DNA of 64,000 bases, from NCBI GenBank assembly GCA_038131595.1, contig JAYPPR010000006.1:105378-169377 (forward strand). Reading direction: 5' to 3'. The notes beneath the pieces were generated by a model that saw only the letters and a program-made list of their open reading frames with translations, was not told the origin of the DNA and made no database searches. Source of the DNA: UBA9926 sp038131595 (GTDB taxonomy: Bacteria; Pseudomonadota; Gammaproteobacteria; Pseudomonadales; Azotimanducaceae). This document shows, one piece after another, positions 43,115 through 53,400 of the stretch (position 1 is the stretch's first letter; each line of letters opens with the position of its first letter). A program made the translations under genes and the position numbers.

Positions 43115-43420
43115 TCAGTCGCAGTCAGAGGGTTTGGGGAGACCCGCGATTTGCGCAAGATGGCGCCTTGCCCGCCCGCCGAATAATTGCATCAGCCTAA
43201 TACTGTCGAAACTAGGATCGAGTTGCGATTTGAGGAGCTTTTGCGTTACTCGATTGGTGGGTGAAATGCCGTAGTCCTGATAGAAGCGCCGTACGATCTC
43301 GATGACCTCCCAATGAGCGGCGCTCAGTTGAACGCCAAGATCCGCTGCGATCATTTCTGCGACCTGCGGTTCCCACGCATCGAGCTGTCTCAGGAATCCT
43401 TCCGGGTCTCGTTCAGTCAT
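43115..43420 (-). CDS. tusE: Sulfurtransferase TusE (DsrC-like)
   Basis: Accepts sulfur from TusBCD and passes it to MnmA. The 101-residue protein has the DsrC fold (EGFLRQLDAWEPQVAEMIA, LSAAHWEVIEIVRRFY, NRVTQKLLKSQ) and the penultimate catalytic Cys in GLPKPSDCD. The second Cys of dissimilatory DsrC, about ten residues earlier, is absent, placing it with TusE. The ATG at 43420 is preferred to a GTG one codon before. Last gene of tusDCBE. Confidence 0.93.
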   Translation of the reverse strand: MTERDPEGFLRQLDAWEPQVAEMIAADLGVQLSAAHWEVIEIVRRFYQDYGISPTNRVTQKLLKSQLDPSFDSIRLMQLFGGRARRHLAQIAGLPKPSDCD

Positions 43421-43424
43421 CACA

Positions 43425-43688
43425 CTATGACCAACTAATGCATTGCTGCGCCCTCGCGGCGAGCGCTACCCATTCAGTGACCGAAAGCTTTTGGATCGCT
43501 TGGCTTTTCAGCATGAGTCCCCTGCGTTCGAGATCGGTCGTCAAAACATACCTCTCGGCTACCTCGAGTTCATCCAGCAGGACATGGTCGAACACAGCAT
43601 TCTCGATCAGTAAAATCGCGTCGCCCTTCCCGAGGTATTGACGGTGGCGATCGAGCACACCAGGCTGATTAAATTGATGCAGGATCAC
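43425..43688 (-). CDS. tusB: Sulfur-relay protein TusB
   Basis: An 87-residue member of the DsrH/TusB family, a structural subunit of the TusBCD hexamer. MILHQFNQPG, GDAILLIENAVFD and YVLTTDLERRGL match the family. The start codon is GTG, 1 base after the tusC stop. Its size and place between tusC and tusE are diagnostic. Confidence 0.9.
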   Translation of the reverse strand: MILHQFNQPGVLDRHRQYLGKGDAILLIENAVFDHVLLDELEVAERYVLTTDLERRGLMLKSQAIQKLSVTEWVALAARAQQCISWS

Positions 43689-43689
43689 G

Positions 43690-44037
43690 TTAAAAACTCA
43701 TCACAGCATGGGCGTCTATGATCTGTTGCCTGATTGCATTAGGCGATAACGATCGCGCCTCTACAATCAGTTCATGGTCAAGCAGGCCATGATCGCGAGC
43801 AGCCGCCTCGCAATAAAAGATGTCGTCTATTTCGAAATCACTCAGTGCTCTAAAACCGCGATTGAAATCTTTACGGAAATCAGATCGCTCTGAACGCCGT
43901 AACTGTGTTACCCCTAGTCCGAGGAAAATCACCGCGCAGTTCGCAAAGGCGGAGCCCGCTAGCACAGCGTCCAAGGACTCTTGCGGCTCGACACTCGCGC
44001 CCATGGGCGTTTGAATGAGAAAAACTAATCGCTTCAT
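43690..44037 (-). CDS. tusC: Sulfur-relay protein TusC
   Basis: A 115-residue DsrF/TusC-family subunit. From the ATG at 44037 it begins MKRLVFLIQTPMGASVEPQE, with ALSDFEIDDIFYCEAAARDHGL following. An upstream extension of 18 codons would overlap tusD and is not family-like. Seven bases separate it from the tusD stop. Confidence 0.92.
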   Translation of the reverse strand: MKRLVFLIQTPMGASVEPQESLDAVLAGSAFANCAVIFLGLGVTQLRRSERSDFRKDFNRGFRALSDFEIDDIFYCEAAARDHGLLDHELIVEARSLSPNAIRQQIIDAHAVMSF

Positions 44038-44044
44038 TGGATGA

Positions 44045-44437
44045 TCAGGGCCTGAAGGTAATGAGTCGTTCGCTCTCAAGCGAGGCATCAATCAGTTGGC
44101 CGAGCCCGCCAATCTCGAAGGTCTCGGCGATAGAGGTAGCTGATTTCTCGAACCGCTCTGCTTCGCGATCATCCAAAATGCCTCGTCTCAAGCAGGAGGC
44201 GACGCAGAGCACCAAAGGAATCTGGTGAGCCTTACCCAGTGCTTGCCAAGCCGACTGAATATCGAATTCATCTTGGGGCGTTGCGACGAGCTTATTACCG
44301 ATAAGCACGGCGTCTTGGTAGAAAAATGCTCGCCGGATACTGTGGCCTTGCGCTAGAGCGGCTGCAGCGAACTCATAGGCCGAGTACAGGCTTTGGCTCG
44401 CCGTTGGGGAGCCTTGGATTAGTAGGGAGAACTGCAT
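44045..44437 (-). CDS. tusD: Sulfurtransferase TusD
   Basis: The 130-residue DsrE-family subunit that takes persulfide sulfur from TusA. The opening MQFSLLIQGSPTASQS, HSIRRAFFYQDAVLIG and the active Cys in LCVASCLRRGIL are characteristic. It heads tusDCBE, the sulfur relay that ends at MnmA, also encoded in this window. A hairpin without a T-run lies between it and the yccA-type gene upstream. Confidence 0.93.
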   Translation of the reverse strand: MQFSLLIQGSPTASQSLYSAYEFAAAALAQGHSIRRAFFYQDAVLIGNKLVATPQDEFDIQSAWQALGKAHQIPLVLCVASCLRRGILDDREAERFEKSATSIAETFEIGGLGQLIDASLESERLITFRP

Positions 44438-44452
44438 GAGCAGCTGCTACGT

Positions 44453-44480
44453 CAGACGCCGCCCACGTGGGCGACGTCTG
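44453..44480 (-). promoter_or_regulatory. Intercistronic stem-loop between the Bax-inhibitor gene and tusD
   Basis: A near-perfect palindrome: CAGACG (44453-44458) pairs with CGTCTG (44475-44480), with one internal mismatch, and GCCCAC (44461-44466) pairs with GTGGGC (44467-44472). No T-run follows in the direction of transcription, so it is not a strong terminator. It may set relative expression of the two cistrons or protect mRNA ends. Confidence 0.5.
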
Positions 44481-44490
44481 GCGAATGCCT

Positions 44491-45180
44491 TTAGTCGTCG
44501 TTTGCGAAACCAAACAAGGAAAGCAAGTGAACGAACAAGTTGAAAAGGTTGAGATATAGACCGACCGTAGCGTACACATAGTTGGTCTGGTGGCCCTGAA
44601 CGATGGAACTTGTGTCGTAAAGGATGAACATGGAAAACAGCAGTACCGCTGCCGCACTGATCGCGAGACTAAAACCGGTGATTTCCACGCCAAAAAATCC
44701 GGCGATCCACATCGCGACAATGCTGCCAATTAGCACCCAAAGTCCAGTCATCAGAAACCCACCCATGAAAGACAGATCCTTTTTGGTGGTGAGTACATAA
44801 CCCGATGCGAAAAAGAAGATACCTGCGGTCATTGCCAAGGACTGCATGACAAGCCATCCACCGTTAGCGGTGCCGCCAATCACAGTGCTGAGCATTGGAC
44901 CCAGTGAGGCGCCCATGAGTCCTGTGAAGACAAAAACCCAGATAATTGCGGAAGGCGAATTAGCCCATTTTCTCATCGTAAACATCATGATGATGGCTGG
45001 AATGAAACAGACCCAAGTAAAAAAGTAAGGCGGCTGCAGCGCAAAGCTAAGCCCTGCACAAACCGCGCTCCAAAGGAGCGTCATTGATAGCAGCATGTAG
45101 GTTTGTCTTAAGACTTTGTAGCTGCTTTCTGGAATGCTAGTGGTCGCGCTATTTGATGATGCGTATCGCATATCGGCCAT
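44491..45180 (-). CDS. Bax inhibitor-1 family membrane protein (YccA-like)
   Basis: A 229-residue inner-membrane protein with seven hydrophobic segments and the BI-1 pattern VLRQTYMLLSMTLLWSAV, FFASGYVLTTKKDLSFMG and the C-terminal YDTSSIVQG ... YLNLFNLFVHLL. E. coli YccA inhibits FtsH and sits next to tusE; here the same pairing is seen with the whole tus operon. The ATG at 45180 is chosen because the upstream frame extension has no hydrophobic or conserved content. Confidence 0.9.
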   Translation of the reverse strand: MADMRYASSNSATTSIPESSYKVLRQTYMLLSMTLLWSAVCAGLSFALQPPYFFTWVCFIPAIIMMFTMRKWANSPSAIIWVFVFTGLMGASLGPMLSTVIGGTANGGWLVMQSLAMTAGIFFFASGYVLTTKKDLSFMGGFLMTGLWVLIGSIVAMWIAGFFGVEITGFSLAISAAAVLLFSMFILYDTSSIVQGHQTNYVYATVGLYLNLFNLFVHLLSLFGFANDD

Positions 45181-45543
45181 GGTAGTGCTCCTTTGGGTCG
45201 ATCTATACGGAATATACGAAAAGTGTAAGGGCTGTGGCCTCAATTTCAAGACCTTGGATGGGTTTCTGCAGACGGGTTGGCAGCGGGCCACTCTGACGTA
45301 GTTGACAGCTCATCATAGCTCATCACAACTTCAATGCAGGTGAGTGAGTAGTGCCTCCAGACAGGGCCTTGGAGGGTCACAATCAAGGGGGTTTCGTCAA
45401 TTTTGATCAGTTAGAGATCTCGCAATGTTTAAGGAAACCCCAAAAGCAGAGCTTGATTCCAGGCCATTGATAGTAGAACACGTCAGCAGCGACCAGAGGG
45501 CATAGGATGCAAGCCTGCGCTTACATCAATGCCAGCGCCTACA
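45181..45543. other. Intergenic region 45181-45543; short direct repeat, no gene
   Basis: No reading frame of note. Near its end TACATCA(ATGCC)AGCGCC is followed by TACATCAGCGCC (45522-45551), a short imperfect direct repeat that runs into the 3' end of the next gene. No terminator is clear. Confidence 0.4.
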
Positions 45544-45942
45544 TCAGCGCCGGTTCATCTCATTGAGCACTTGAATTTGCTCTGCAAGATAGGCTTTGAA
45601 CGCGTCATGTTGATTGGGAGACAACGCCTCTAACATGGTGTCTTCGAAAGCTCCGAACCGCCGTTTTCTTGCGCGTTCGATCTTTTTCCTCAGATCTGAG
45701 CCCCCGCGTCGCATGATCTTGGTGACGTCATTCCTGAGCCCCTCGAGACAACCTGTCAGCTCCGATCGGAACAGTGTTCTTTGTTCACTGTTCATATCGA
45801 TTTGGACAATTTTCTTCGCGAGTGAAGGCGTTAGCCAGGGCGGGAGGCCGCTTGCCTCTTCTGCCTGGGCGCTGCTGGCGATTAGCGCCAATGTCGACAG
45901 CAGTAAAATGATGAAACGGTTGAGGTGTATGGTGAACTGCAT
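45544..45942 (-). CDS. Small predicted periplasmic protein of unknown function
   Basis: A 132-residue protein with a clear Sec signal peptide (FIILLLSTLALIASSAQA, cleavage near residue 27). The mature part is helical and very basic (RRGGSDLRKKIERARKRRF), ends in LNEMNRR, and has the segment ALSPNQHDAFKAYLAEQI reminiscent of the LTxxQ repeat of Spy/CpxP chaperones. That likeness is weak. One Cys is present. Neighbours, a BI-1 protein and a nucleoside transporter, give no functional hint. Confidence 0.7.
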   Translation of the reverse strand: MQFTIHLNRFIILLLSTLALIASSAQAEEASGLPPWLTPSLAKKIVQIDMNSEQRTLFRSELTGCLEGLRNDVTKIMRRGGSDLRKKIERARKRRFGAFEDTMLEALSPNQHDAFKAYLAEQIQVLNEMNRR

Positions 45943-46185
45943 GCGGTGCTCTCTACTTGGATCGATTTGAGACTAGCAAAGCGTGTAACAAAGGCCAACT
46001 TAAGTTTTGTTGAGCAAGGCGGCCGCGTTCAAGAGACGAACGCAAGCGGCTCCGCATGCCCTTCACTTCGGGCTTCGAAGCAAAAGACTGTCAACCCAGC
46101 TGTTGGTAGGTGGCGGTAGTGATTGGCAGATGCTGGTAAAGGCTGAAAGCTGCGGGGGTGCGCTAGAACGATTCGAGGCTCGCCG

Positions 46186-47427
46186 TCAAAAGCTGGTCAC
46201 CAGCGCCACTAGGCTCGCGGTCATCATCGTGACCATGGTGCCTGACAGAATAGACTTGGGTGCTGCTTTGAGAATCTCTGCTCGGCGCTCCGGCACCAAT
46301 ACGCCGAGGCCACCAATCAAGATGCCAAGGCTACCCAAATTGGCAAAACTACATAAAGCGTAGGTCAAGATAAGCTGGCTTCGCTCCCCGAGTTGATCGC
46401 CCATGGCCACCATTTGCAGGTAGCCGATGAACTCATTTAGCACGAGTTTGGTGCCTAAAATTCCCCCAGCATCCACCGCTTCGGCCCAAGGGATGCCAAT
46501 GGCAAAAGCGATAGGGGCGAACACCCAACCCATGATGAGTTCCAGCGATAGCGCGATGTCGAACGGGTTGATGTAGCCAATCAGGAGATTGACGAGCGCA
46601 ACCAGTGCATTCAGTACGAGCAGCATTGCGCCGATTTGCAGTGCTAAGTTCAAGCCGTCTTGGGTTCCCCGAGCAATGGCATCCATCAGCGATTCGTATC
46701 GAAGCTCCATGGTTGACGGCGCTGCTGCGTCAAGCGACTGCGCGCCCGGCATCAACATCTTTGACAAGTAGACAGCGCCAACGATATTGATCACGGATGC
46801 TGCCAGAAGATGACCAACGACACCCGGTACGAGGGGGCTCAGCACGGAAGCATAAAGCACCATCATCGTGCCAGCGATGGTTGACATGCCACAGGTCATC
46901 AGCACGAAAAACTCGCTCTCCGACATCTCTTTTAGGTAAGCACGAACGACCATGGGTGCCTCCACCATGCCCAAAAATAAGCTCGCAGCGGCGCCGGTCC
47001 CCAGCGCGCCAGAGATGCCCATTGACCGCTGCATAACCAAACCCAATCCGCGGACCAACCATTGCAGGACCTTGTAGTACCAAAGAATGGCAACAATCAC
47101 TGCGAACATGAGGATCTGCGGTAAGACTCGAAACGCGAGTAGATAAGCCTCGGCACCGTCCTTAGCAATGTAAGGCGCCTCGGCTCCTCCAAGGTAGCCA
47201 AATAAAAAGACCGCACCTTGTTGGGTTGCCGCTTCAAGTGTCTCGACAATGATGTTGAGTGAGAGGAGCGCCTCAGCAATGAACGTGACTTTGAGTAGCA
47301 AGAGGACGAGCACGAGCTGCACTAAAATACCTGCAACGACAGGCCGCCATGTAATGGCGGACCGGTCGGCGCTAAAGGCGTAACAAACCGCAATGATTAA
47401 GAAAATGCCAAGCAGTGATTGCATCAT
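46186..47427 (-). CDS. Concentrative nucleoside transporter (CNT/NupC family)
   Basis: A 413-residue inner-membrane symporter importing nucleosides with Na+ or H+. Conserved stretches are FLFGYLGG, FRVLPQILMFAVIVAILWYY, GTGAAASLFLGMVEAPMVVRAYL, MTCGMSTIAGTMMVLYA, and GGILGTKLVLNEFIGYLQM near the C-terminus, with LCSFANLGSLGI. The pattern with MVEAP and TxVLNEF corresponds to the two substrate-binding helices. The ATG at 47427 is preferred to a TTG three codons upstream. It is monocistronic and may supply nucleosides to salvage enzymes such as the 5'-nucleotidase. Confidence 0.94.
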   Translation of the reverse strand: MMQSLLGIFLIIAVCYAFSADRSAITWRPVVAGILVQLVLVLLLLKVTFIAEALLSLNIIVETLEAATQQGAVFLFGYLGGAEAPYIAKDGAEAYLLAFRVLPQILMFAVIVAILWYYKVLQWLVRGLGLVMQRSMGISGALGTGAAASLFLGMVEAPMVVRAYLKEMSESEFFVLMTCGMSTIAGTMMVLYASVLSPLVPGVVGHLLAASVINIVGAVYLSKMLMPGAQSLDAAAPSTMELRYESLMDAIARGTQDGLNLALQIGAMLLVLNALVALVNLLIGYINPFDIALSLELIMGWVFAPIAFAIGIPWAEAVDAGGILGTKLVLNEFIGYLQMVAMGDQLGERSQLILTYALCSFANLGSLGILIGGLGVLVPERRAEILKAAPKSILSGTMVTMMTASLVALVTSF

Positions 47428-47587
47428 GAATCTCAATGGGCCAAAGACGGGAGTCTAAGGTTCTCCAGCATGTTCTGCTAGTTCGATCTCGCCAGGCCAA
47501 AGTCAAGCGTTTCGCAACACGGTCTCAGACTGTCACCGCTCGAATGACTTAGCCCCGAATCGGATAAGAGGGTAGCACGCAGCCGAT

Positions 47588-48679
47588 TTAAGTCATCAAA
47601 TATTGACCGGTTACTCGCAGCGTTCTGGCACTGCTGTCGAGATGAGCCATGGCGCCCATCGGCAGCACGGCCTGATCTTTGACGTGGCCGATCATCAGGC
47701 CTCGAAGCACCGGTATAGCGAGATCTCCGCAAAGGTCTTCAAACACTCGTCCCATGCTAAGGGATGGCCCGCCCACGCTGTAGTCAGTGAACTTGCCAAG
47801 CACAAGGCCGCTGATTCGCTCAAAAACCCCTGCTAGGCGGAGCTGTGTCAGCATTCGGTCAACCCGGTATGGCGCCTCATCCACGTCTTCCAAGACAAGG
47901 ATCCCCCCATCGAACCTTGGCTCGTAGGGTGTTCCCATGAGCGCACTGATCAGCGAAAGATTGCCGCCCACTAGATGGCCCTCGGCGCTTCCAGCCACAA
48001 TGGTTTGTAACCGATTTTTGCGCTCAGCCCGGCCGGGTCCAGCCTCGAAGGGAGGCGGGGCACCGACCTCGATGCCCCGCTTATGTAAAAGTAGGGTGTC
48101 CTGGAAAGACTGATAAGTGTAAGGCGTGTATTGCTGGGTCGCGATGGGGCCGTGAAATGTGACGAGACCTGCGTGACGGTCAATCGCGCTGATGAGAGCC
48201 GTGATGTCGCTGTAGCCCAGCAACACTTTGGGATTGGCGGCAATGGCTGTGTAGTCGAGCATAGGCAGGATGCGCATGGCGCCATATCCGCCTCTGGCAC
48301 AAAAGATTGCGTCGACCTCGTCGTCAACGAACATGGCGTTGAGATCAGCCGCGCGCTGTGCATCCGTGCCAGCCAAATAACCATAGCGCTTGAACAAATG
48401 CCGTCCTGGTTTTGGCTTAAAGCCCAGCGACGAGACGATGTCCAGGGCAAAACGGATGTCATCGTCTTCAAAGGCGTTACTGGATGGAGCGACCACGCCG
48501 ACGGTCATACCCGGTTTAAGTGCCCTCGCAAATCTTTGCTGGTGTTGGCCGATGCTCCCGATCGGGTGGGGGTTTGGGCTAATCGTTTTGTTATTCGCGT
48601 CACTCAGGGCCGGAATCGTCGTCGCAGTGCTCAGCACCCCGGCGCTCATGACTCCACTGACAAATGTACGTCTCTTCAT
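47588..48679 (-). CDS. LD-carboxypeptidase (peptidase family S66), Tat-exported
   Basis: A 363-residue enzyme that trims tetrapeptides of murein to tripeptides (LdcA-type) or hydrolyses related substrates. The N-terminus MKRRTFVSGVMSAGVLSTA is a twin-arginine signal, so the enzyme is periplasmic, unlike cytosolic E. coli LdcA. The catalytic Ser lies in LLGYSDITALI, Glu in LEDVDEAPYRVDRM and His in MIGHVKDQAVLPMG; CARGGYGAMRILP is the family hallmark. The ATG at 48679 removes 15 codons that would precede the Tat motif. It lies alone between the CNT gene and the efflux operon. Confidence 0.93.
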   Translation of the reverse strand: MKRRTFVSGVMSAGVLSTATTIPALSDANNKTISPNPHPIGSIGQHQQRFARALKPGMTVGVVAPSSNAFEDDDIRFALDIVSSLGFKPKPGRHLFKRYGYLAGTDAQRAADLNAMFVDDEVDAIFCARGGYGAMRILPMLDYTAIAANPKVLLGYSDITALISAIDRHAGLVTFHGPIATQQYTPYTYQSFQDTLLLHKRGIEVGAPPPFEAGPGRAERKNRLQTIVAGSAEGHLVGGNLSLISALMGTPYEPRFDGGILVLEDVDEAPYRVDRMLTQLRLAGVFERISGLVLGKFTDYSVGGPSLSMGRVFEDLCGDLAIPVLRGLMIGHVKDQAVLPMGAMAHLDSSARTLRVTGQYLMT

Positions 48680-49212
48680 GGTTATGCTTCCTTTGCGACA
48701 ATGGCAGGTTGAAAATTGAATCACCGGGGCAGTCGACTGGATCGATGAGAATAACCGTATAATACGCGTGACAACATCGATAGAGAGGGCGGCCGGGTGA
48801 AGTCAGCCCTGCGCGACGCGGGGTTCGGTCTCGATCATTAGGTCCGTCGGCAAGTGAATCGCGCGGATTTGATGCCAGAGAAGAGAGGAACAATAGGCGC
48901 CTAACGAGCCTTTCTTCTTCGGGTTGCTTCGGATGACGATTTAATGAGAACGCCCAGTCGGCTGAAGAGGGAGTAGGATCGCTGTCAGGTCGCAACTAGG
49001 TCGTCGAGTGGGAACTGATAGCAAATGAAATGAGGACAAATGAGCGGAGGGACGTCGCTCGTTGTGGCAGGTAGGGATGCCAAAAAAGCAGGGCTCAGCC
49101 TGAGATAGCAAACAAGACGAGGAGGTTGACGCTTGCTTTGCACAAGACCGGGTGAACCCAGCAAATCAATCAACACAAGTGTGCGGCCGTAAAACGATCA
49201 ATACAGTGAGCC

Positions 49213-49280
49213 GCGCCGTGTTGTGACTAACTACGGGACACGCCGTTGTGACAACTGAGGCACACGCTGCTGCGACAAGA
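49213..49280 (+). repeat. Degenerate ~24-bp tandem repeat upstream of the efflux adaptor gene
   Basis: Three imperfect units are visible: GCCGTGTTGTGACTAACTAC, GGGACACGCCGTTGTGACAA and GGCACACGCTGCTGCGACAA. They occupy the end of the 613-base interval 48680-49292, directly ahead of the ribosome-binding site. The rest of that interval holds no gene; TATAAT at 48758 may belong to a divergent promoter. Confidence 0.5.
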
Positions 49281-49292
49281 AGGAAACCAACA

Positions 49293-50438
49293 TTGAACAA
49301 GTCTAAGTTGCTAAAGGGTCTCTGCGCAGGGGCGTTCCTTGTTCTGATTGGGTGTGGAGGTGGCAGAGAAGACACCGCATCTGAAAAGGCGGCCACGCCA
49401 TCCGGGAAAGATCGCTCGAGCGTCGAAGGCGGTCCAGAGCGCTCAGATCGTTCCAAGGGTGATGGACGAGGAATGGGTAAACCAGAGGTCAAAGCCCGGC
49501 CGGTTCCTGTGACCACGACGCAAGTCGCACGGGGCCGGTTAGATGCGTTTTACAGCACCACTGCCACCCTCACTGCGGTTGAGGAAGCGTCTGTGGTCGC
49601 GAGAACTGAGGGCGTGGTGGAGGCGATCTATGTTGAAGAAGGCTCCATGGTCAAGGCAGGGCAGGCGTTAGCGCAACTGGATACCGAGCGGTTAGCACTG
49701 GAGTTAGCAAGGACCGAAACTAATCTTGAGAGTTTGAGGAGAGCGTTCGAGCGCGCTGAGCAGCTGTATGCGAGCAAAATGATTTCGCCGGATGCCTTCG
49801 ATCAGGCGCGCTTTAATCTCGAGCGTGAGGAGGCGCTTAAAGCGCTGCAGGCTCACGATTTCGAGGAAGCAACGATAAGAGCACCGATCGACGGGTTTGT
49901 AACAGCGCGAAAGATCAAACTAGGGAACACATTACAGCCCAACACCATAGCCTTTGAGATCAAGCGCGCGGATACGCTCGAAGCGATATTGAATATTCCC
50001 GAGAAAGAGCTCATTAAGATTAGTGCCGGGCAGTCCGCGAGTATCCGGGTCGACGCGCTAGAAGATTCGGAATTTGACGGCACTCTCGTTCGGGTGGCGC
50101 CTGAAATTGACCCAATGACTGGCACATTCAGAGCAACCGTTGAGGCAAGAAACGAGCTCGATTTGTTAAAACCTGGGATGTTTGCAAGGGTCGAGGTGCT
50201 ATATGACTCGCAGCCTGATGCGCTATTGGTCGCGAGAGAAGCGGTGCTTAATCAGCGTACTGGCCAGAACGTTTATCTCGTGCGTGACGGACTTGCGGTG
50301 CTGCAGCCCGTTAAGACCGGGTACATGATGGGCGATCAAGTCGAGATCCTGACGGGCTTAACCGAAGGCGATGAAGTGGTGGTCCGCGGCCAGAGCACAT
50401 TGAAAGACGGAAGTAGCGTCAACGTCATTGTGAACTGA
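49293..50438 (+). CDS. RND efflux periplasmic adaptor (MFP), lipoprotein
   Basis: A 381-residue membrane-fusion protein bridging an RND pump to an outer-membrane channel. It has a lipobox FLVLIGCGGG (Cys near 22) for membrane anchoring, a charged low-complexity linker (about 28-70), the lipoyl halves VVARTEGVVEAIYVEEGSMVKAGQ and ATIRAPIDGFVTARKIKLG flanking a helical hairpin, then the beta-barrel and membrane-proximal domains. The start is set at TTG 49293 with AAGGA 8 bases before it; a GTG at 49248 is also in frame but has no ribosome site. It is followed by two permease genes. Confidence 0.92.
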   Translation: MNKSKLLKGLCAGAFLVLIGCGGGREDTASEKAATPSGKDRSSVEGGPERSDRSKGDGRGMGKPEVKARPVPVTTTQVARGRLDAFYSTTATLTAVEEASVVARTEGVVEAIYVEEGSMVKAGQALAQLDTERLALELARTETNLESLRRAFERAEQLYASKMISPDAFDQARFNLEREEALKALQAHDFEEATIRAPIDGFVTARKIKLGNTLQPNTIAFEIKRADTLEAILNIPEKELIKISAGQSASIRVDALEDSEFDGTLVRVAPEIDPMTGTFRATVEARNELDLLKPGMFARVEVLYDSQPDALLVAREAVLNQRTGQNVYLVRDGLAVLQPVKTGYMMGDQVEILTGLTEGDEVVVRGQSTLKDGSSVNVIVN

Positions 50439-50443
50439 TTGGC

Positions 50444-53400
50444 ATGACACTCGCCGAACGCTCGATCCGTCGCCCCATTACCGTGTGGATGGTGCTCACG
50501 GCGGCAATCCTCTTTGGCGCGATTGCGTTAGGCCGGCTATCGCTTGATCTGCTGCCAGAATTGACTTACCCGTCCTTAACCATTCGGACAACCTTTGATG
50601 GCGCTGCTCCTGCCGAAGTCGAGGAGCAGGTCACAAGGCGTATTGAGCAACGGGTTGGCGTTGCTAGTGGCGTTCGTAAGATGCACAGCATCTCCGCAAT
50701 GGGTCAAAGTGATGTCGTGCTCGAATTTAGGTGGGGGACCAACATGGACCTTGCTGCCATCGAAGTTCGGGAAAAGCTGGACCTCGTCCGTCTGCCCCTA
50801 GAGGTAGAAAAGCCCGTTCTGCTGCGCCTAAACCCAAATCTTGACCCTATTTTCAGGCTAACGCTAACGCAGATAGAAGATGGTCCAGATCCCGCTGAGG
50901 ATCTCAGGCTGTTGCGGCAATTCGCCGATGATTTCGTGAAGCGCCGCCTCGATGCGGTGCCGGGCGTTGCCGCAGTGATTGTTGCGGGTGGTTTTGAAGA
51001 GGAAGTTCATGTGCAGATCGATCAAGAGCGGTTAGCTCAGCTCGATCTCAGTGTTCAAGATCTCGCTAATCGTCTGCAAGCAACCAACGTTAATCTCTCC
51101 GGAGGCTCGTTAAAGGAGGGAGGACAAGAGTACCTGGTTCGAACGCTTAACGAGTTTGAGACGATCAAGGATATTGGTGATGCCATTATTTATGAGGCAG
51201 GTGGTCGCATTCTCAGGCTCGCCGATGTGGCGGAGGTCAAAGAGGGCGCAAAGGATCGCGATGCAGTGATGCGTGTGAACGGCCGAGAGGCCGTTGAGAT
51301 CGCGATCTACAAGGAGGGCGATGGGAATACGGTTGCGGTGGCGGCTAACGTAAGAGAAGCGCTCGAGCGCTTGCAGCCGGATTTGGGCGACGAGATGCAG
51401 ACAACGGTGATTTACGATCAGTCGACGTTCATCGAATCCGCCATCGACGAGGTCAGGCAGGCTGCCTTGCAGGGCGCCGTGCTTGCCGTATTGGTATTGC
51501 TACTGTTTCTGCGAAGTATTCGCGCGACGCTCATCGTAGCGCTCACCATTCCTGCCTCGGTCCTAGTCACCTTTGGGTTGATGAGAAACTTTGACGTGTC
51601 GCTCAATGTGATGAGCTTGGGAGGTATCGCGCTTGCGGTTGGCATGCTCATGGATAACGCGATCGTTGTGCTCGAGAATATTGCCAGACGTCAAGAGGGA
51701 GGTGATTCGCTGCGTATCGCGGCTGCAGAAGGTAGCAGCGAGGTATCGGGCGCCGTGCTTGCCTCGACGCTGACTACGATTGCGGTCTTCCTTCCACTCG
51801 CCTTCGTCGACGGTATTGCGGGGCAGCTATTCGAGGATCAGGCATTAACCGTAACGTTTGCGCTGATCGTTTCTCTTTTGTTGGCCATGACATTGATTCC
51901 AATGTTGTCAGCTGCAGGTTCGGGCGCAGCATGGAGAGGGTGTACAAGGGCCCCGGTTTATTTTGGCACCACTTTTTGCGCCGATCGTTTGGTGTGGTCG
52001 GCAGCTAGGGGCAGGGTTCGATCGGCTACTCCTGCTGATTGGACGGGGCTTTGCCCGGCTGCTGGATCTCGCGCTGAGGGCGCCATGGACAACCTTGGGA
52101 GTTGGACTGCTGTTGGCCAGCCTGACCGCTTTACTGCTCACACGGTTACCACTCGTATTGATCCCTGAGGTCGCGCAGGGTGAGTTCAAAGTTAACCTCC
52201 AATTGGCTTCGGGTTCCCCTATTGAGCTAACCGACAAAATCCTAGCGGAAACGCAACTATCCTTGATTGATGACCCGCTGATTGGCCAAACCTATTCGGT
52301 AGCAGGCACCGGTGGTCGGCTTGATGCTAGTGCCGTGAGCGGTGGCGAGAATCTTGGTGAGATCAACGTAGTCTTAGATGAAAGCCGCGAGGCGAGTGCA
52401 GAGACGTTGGCAATGGAACGAGCTCGGGAGCTACTTTCTCGAGTGCCCGATGCTAGCTTTTTGATCGAGCGCCCTCAGTTATTTACCTTCTCAAATCCAC
52501 TCGAAATTGAGATCAGCGGACTAGATCTCGCTGACCTTGGCTTGGTTTCCGATGCGCTGGTGGCAATGATGGAGGCAAGCGGGGCGTTTTTGGACATTGA
52601 ATCGAGCTGGCAGCCAGGCTATCCCGAATTGCAAATCGAGTTTGATGATGACCGAATCGCAGCGCTCGGGCTAACGGTGCCACAGGTTGCTCAGCGCGTG
52701 GTAGACAAGGTTCGGGGTAACGTACCGACGACGTTTAACCTGCAAGACAAGCAGATCGATATTCGCGTTAGGGTCGCCGAGAGCGAGCGTGATTCGGCGC
52801 GTGATCTCGCCGACCTGGTCATCAACCCTGAGGCTGCAGTGCAGGTGCGTCTGGGCGCGGTCGCTAACGTGATAACAGTCGATGGCCCAGCTGATATTCA
52901 GCGGGTGGGGCAACAACGCGTGGTTGTTGTCAGCGCTGAGCCTAGATCAGGTGATCTTGCGAGTGCGGCTGCAATAGCCCAGCGGATGCTGGATGAGATT
53001 GCTCACCCGCCTGGAGTGCGCAGTTTTGTCGGTGGGCAAAATGAGGAAATGGAAGGTTCATTTCAATCGCTGCAGTTAGCACTGATTTTGGCGCTGATTT
53101 TGGTCTATCTGGTGATGGCATCGCTCTTCGAGTCGCTGATCCACCCGCTGTCCATCATGCTAACGATACCGTTTGCGATGGTGGGTGCGGTCATTGCCCT
53201 TTGGGCGACGTCAACCGCTATTTCAGTGGTCGTATTTATTGGACTCATTTTGCTGGTAGGTATCGTGGTCAACAACGCGATCGTGTTGGTGGATCGAGTC
53301 AACGAGCTGCGTCGCCAGCACGGGCTCGCAAAAGATGCGGCACTTAAAGAGGGCGCAGCGCAGCGATTGCGGCCCATTTTGATGACCACGCTGACTACCG

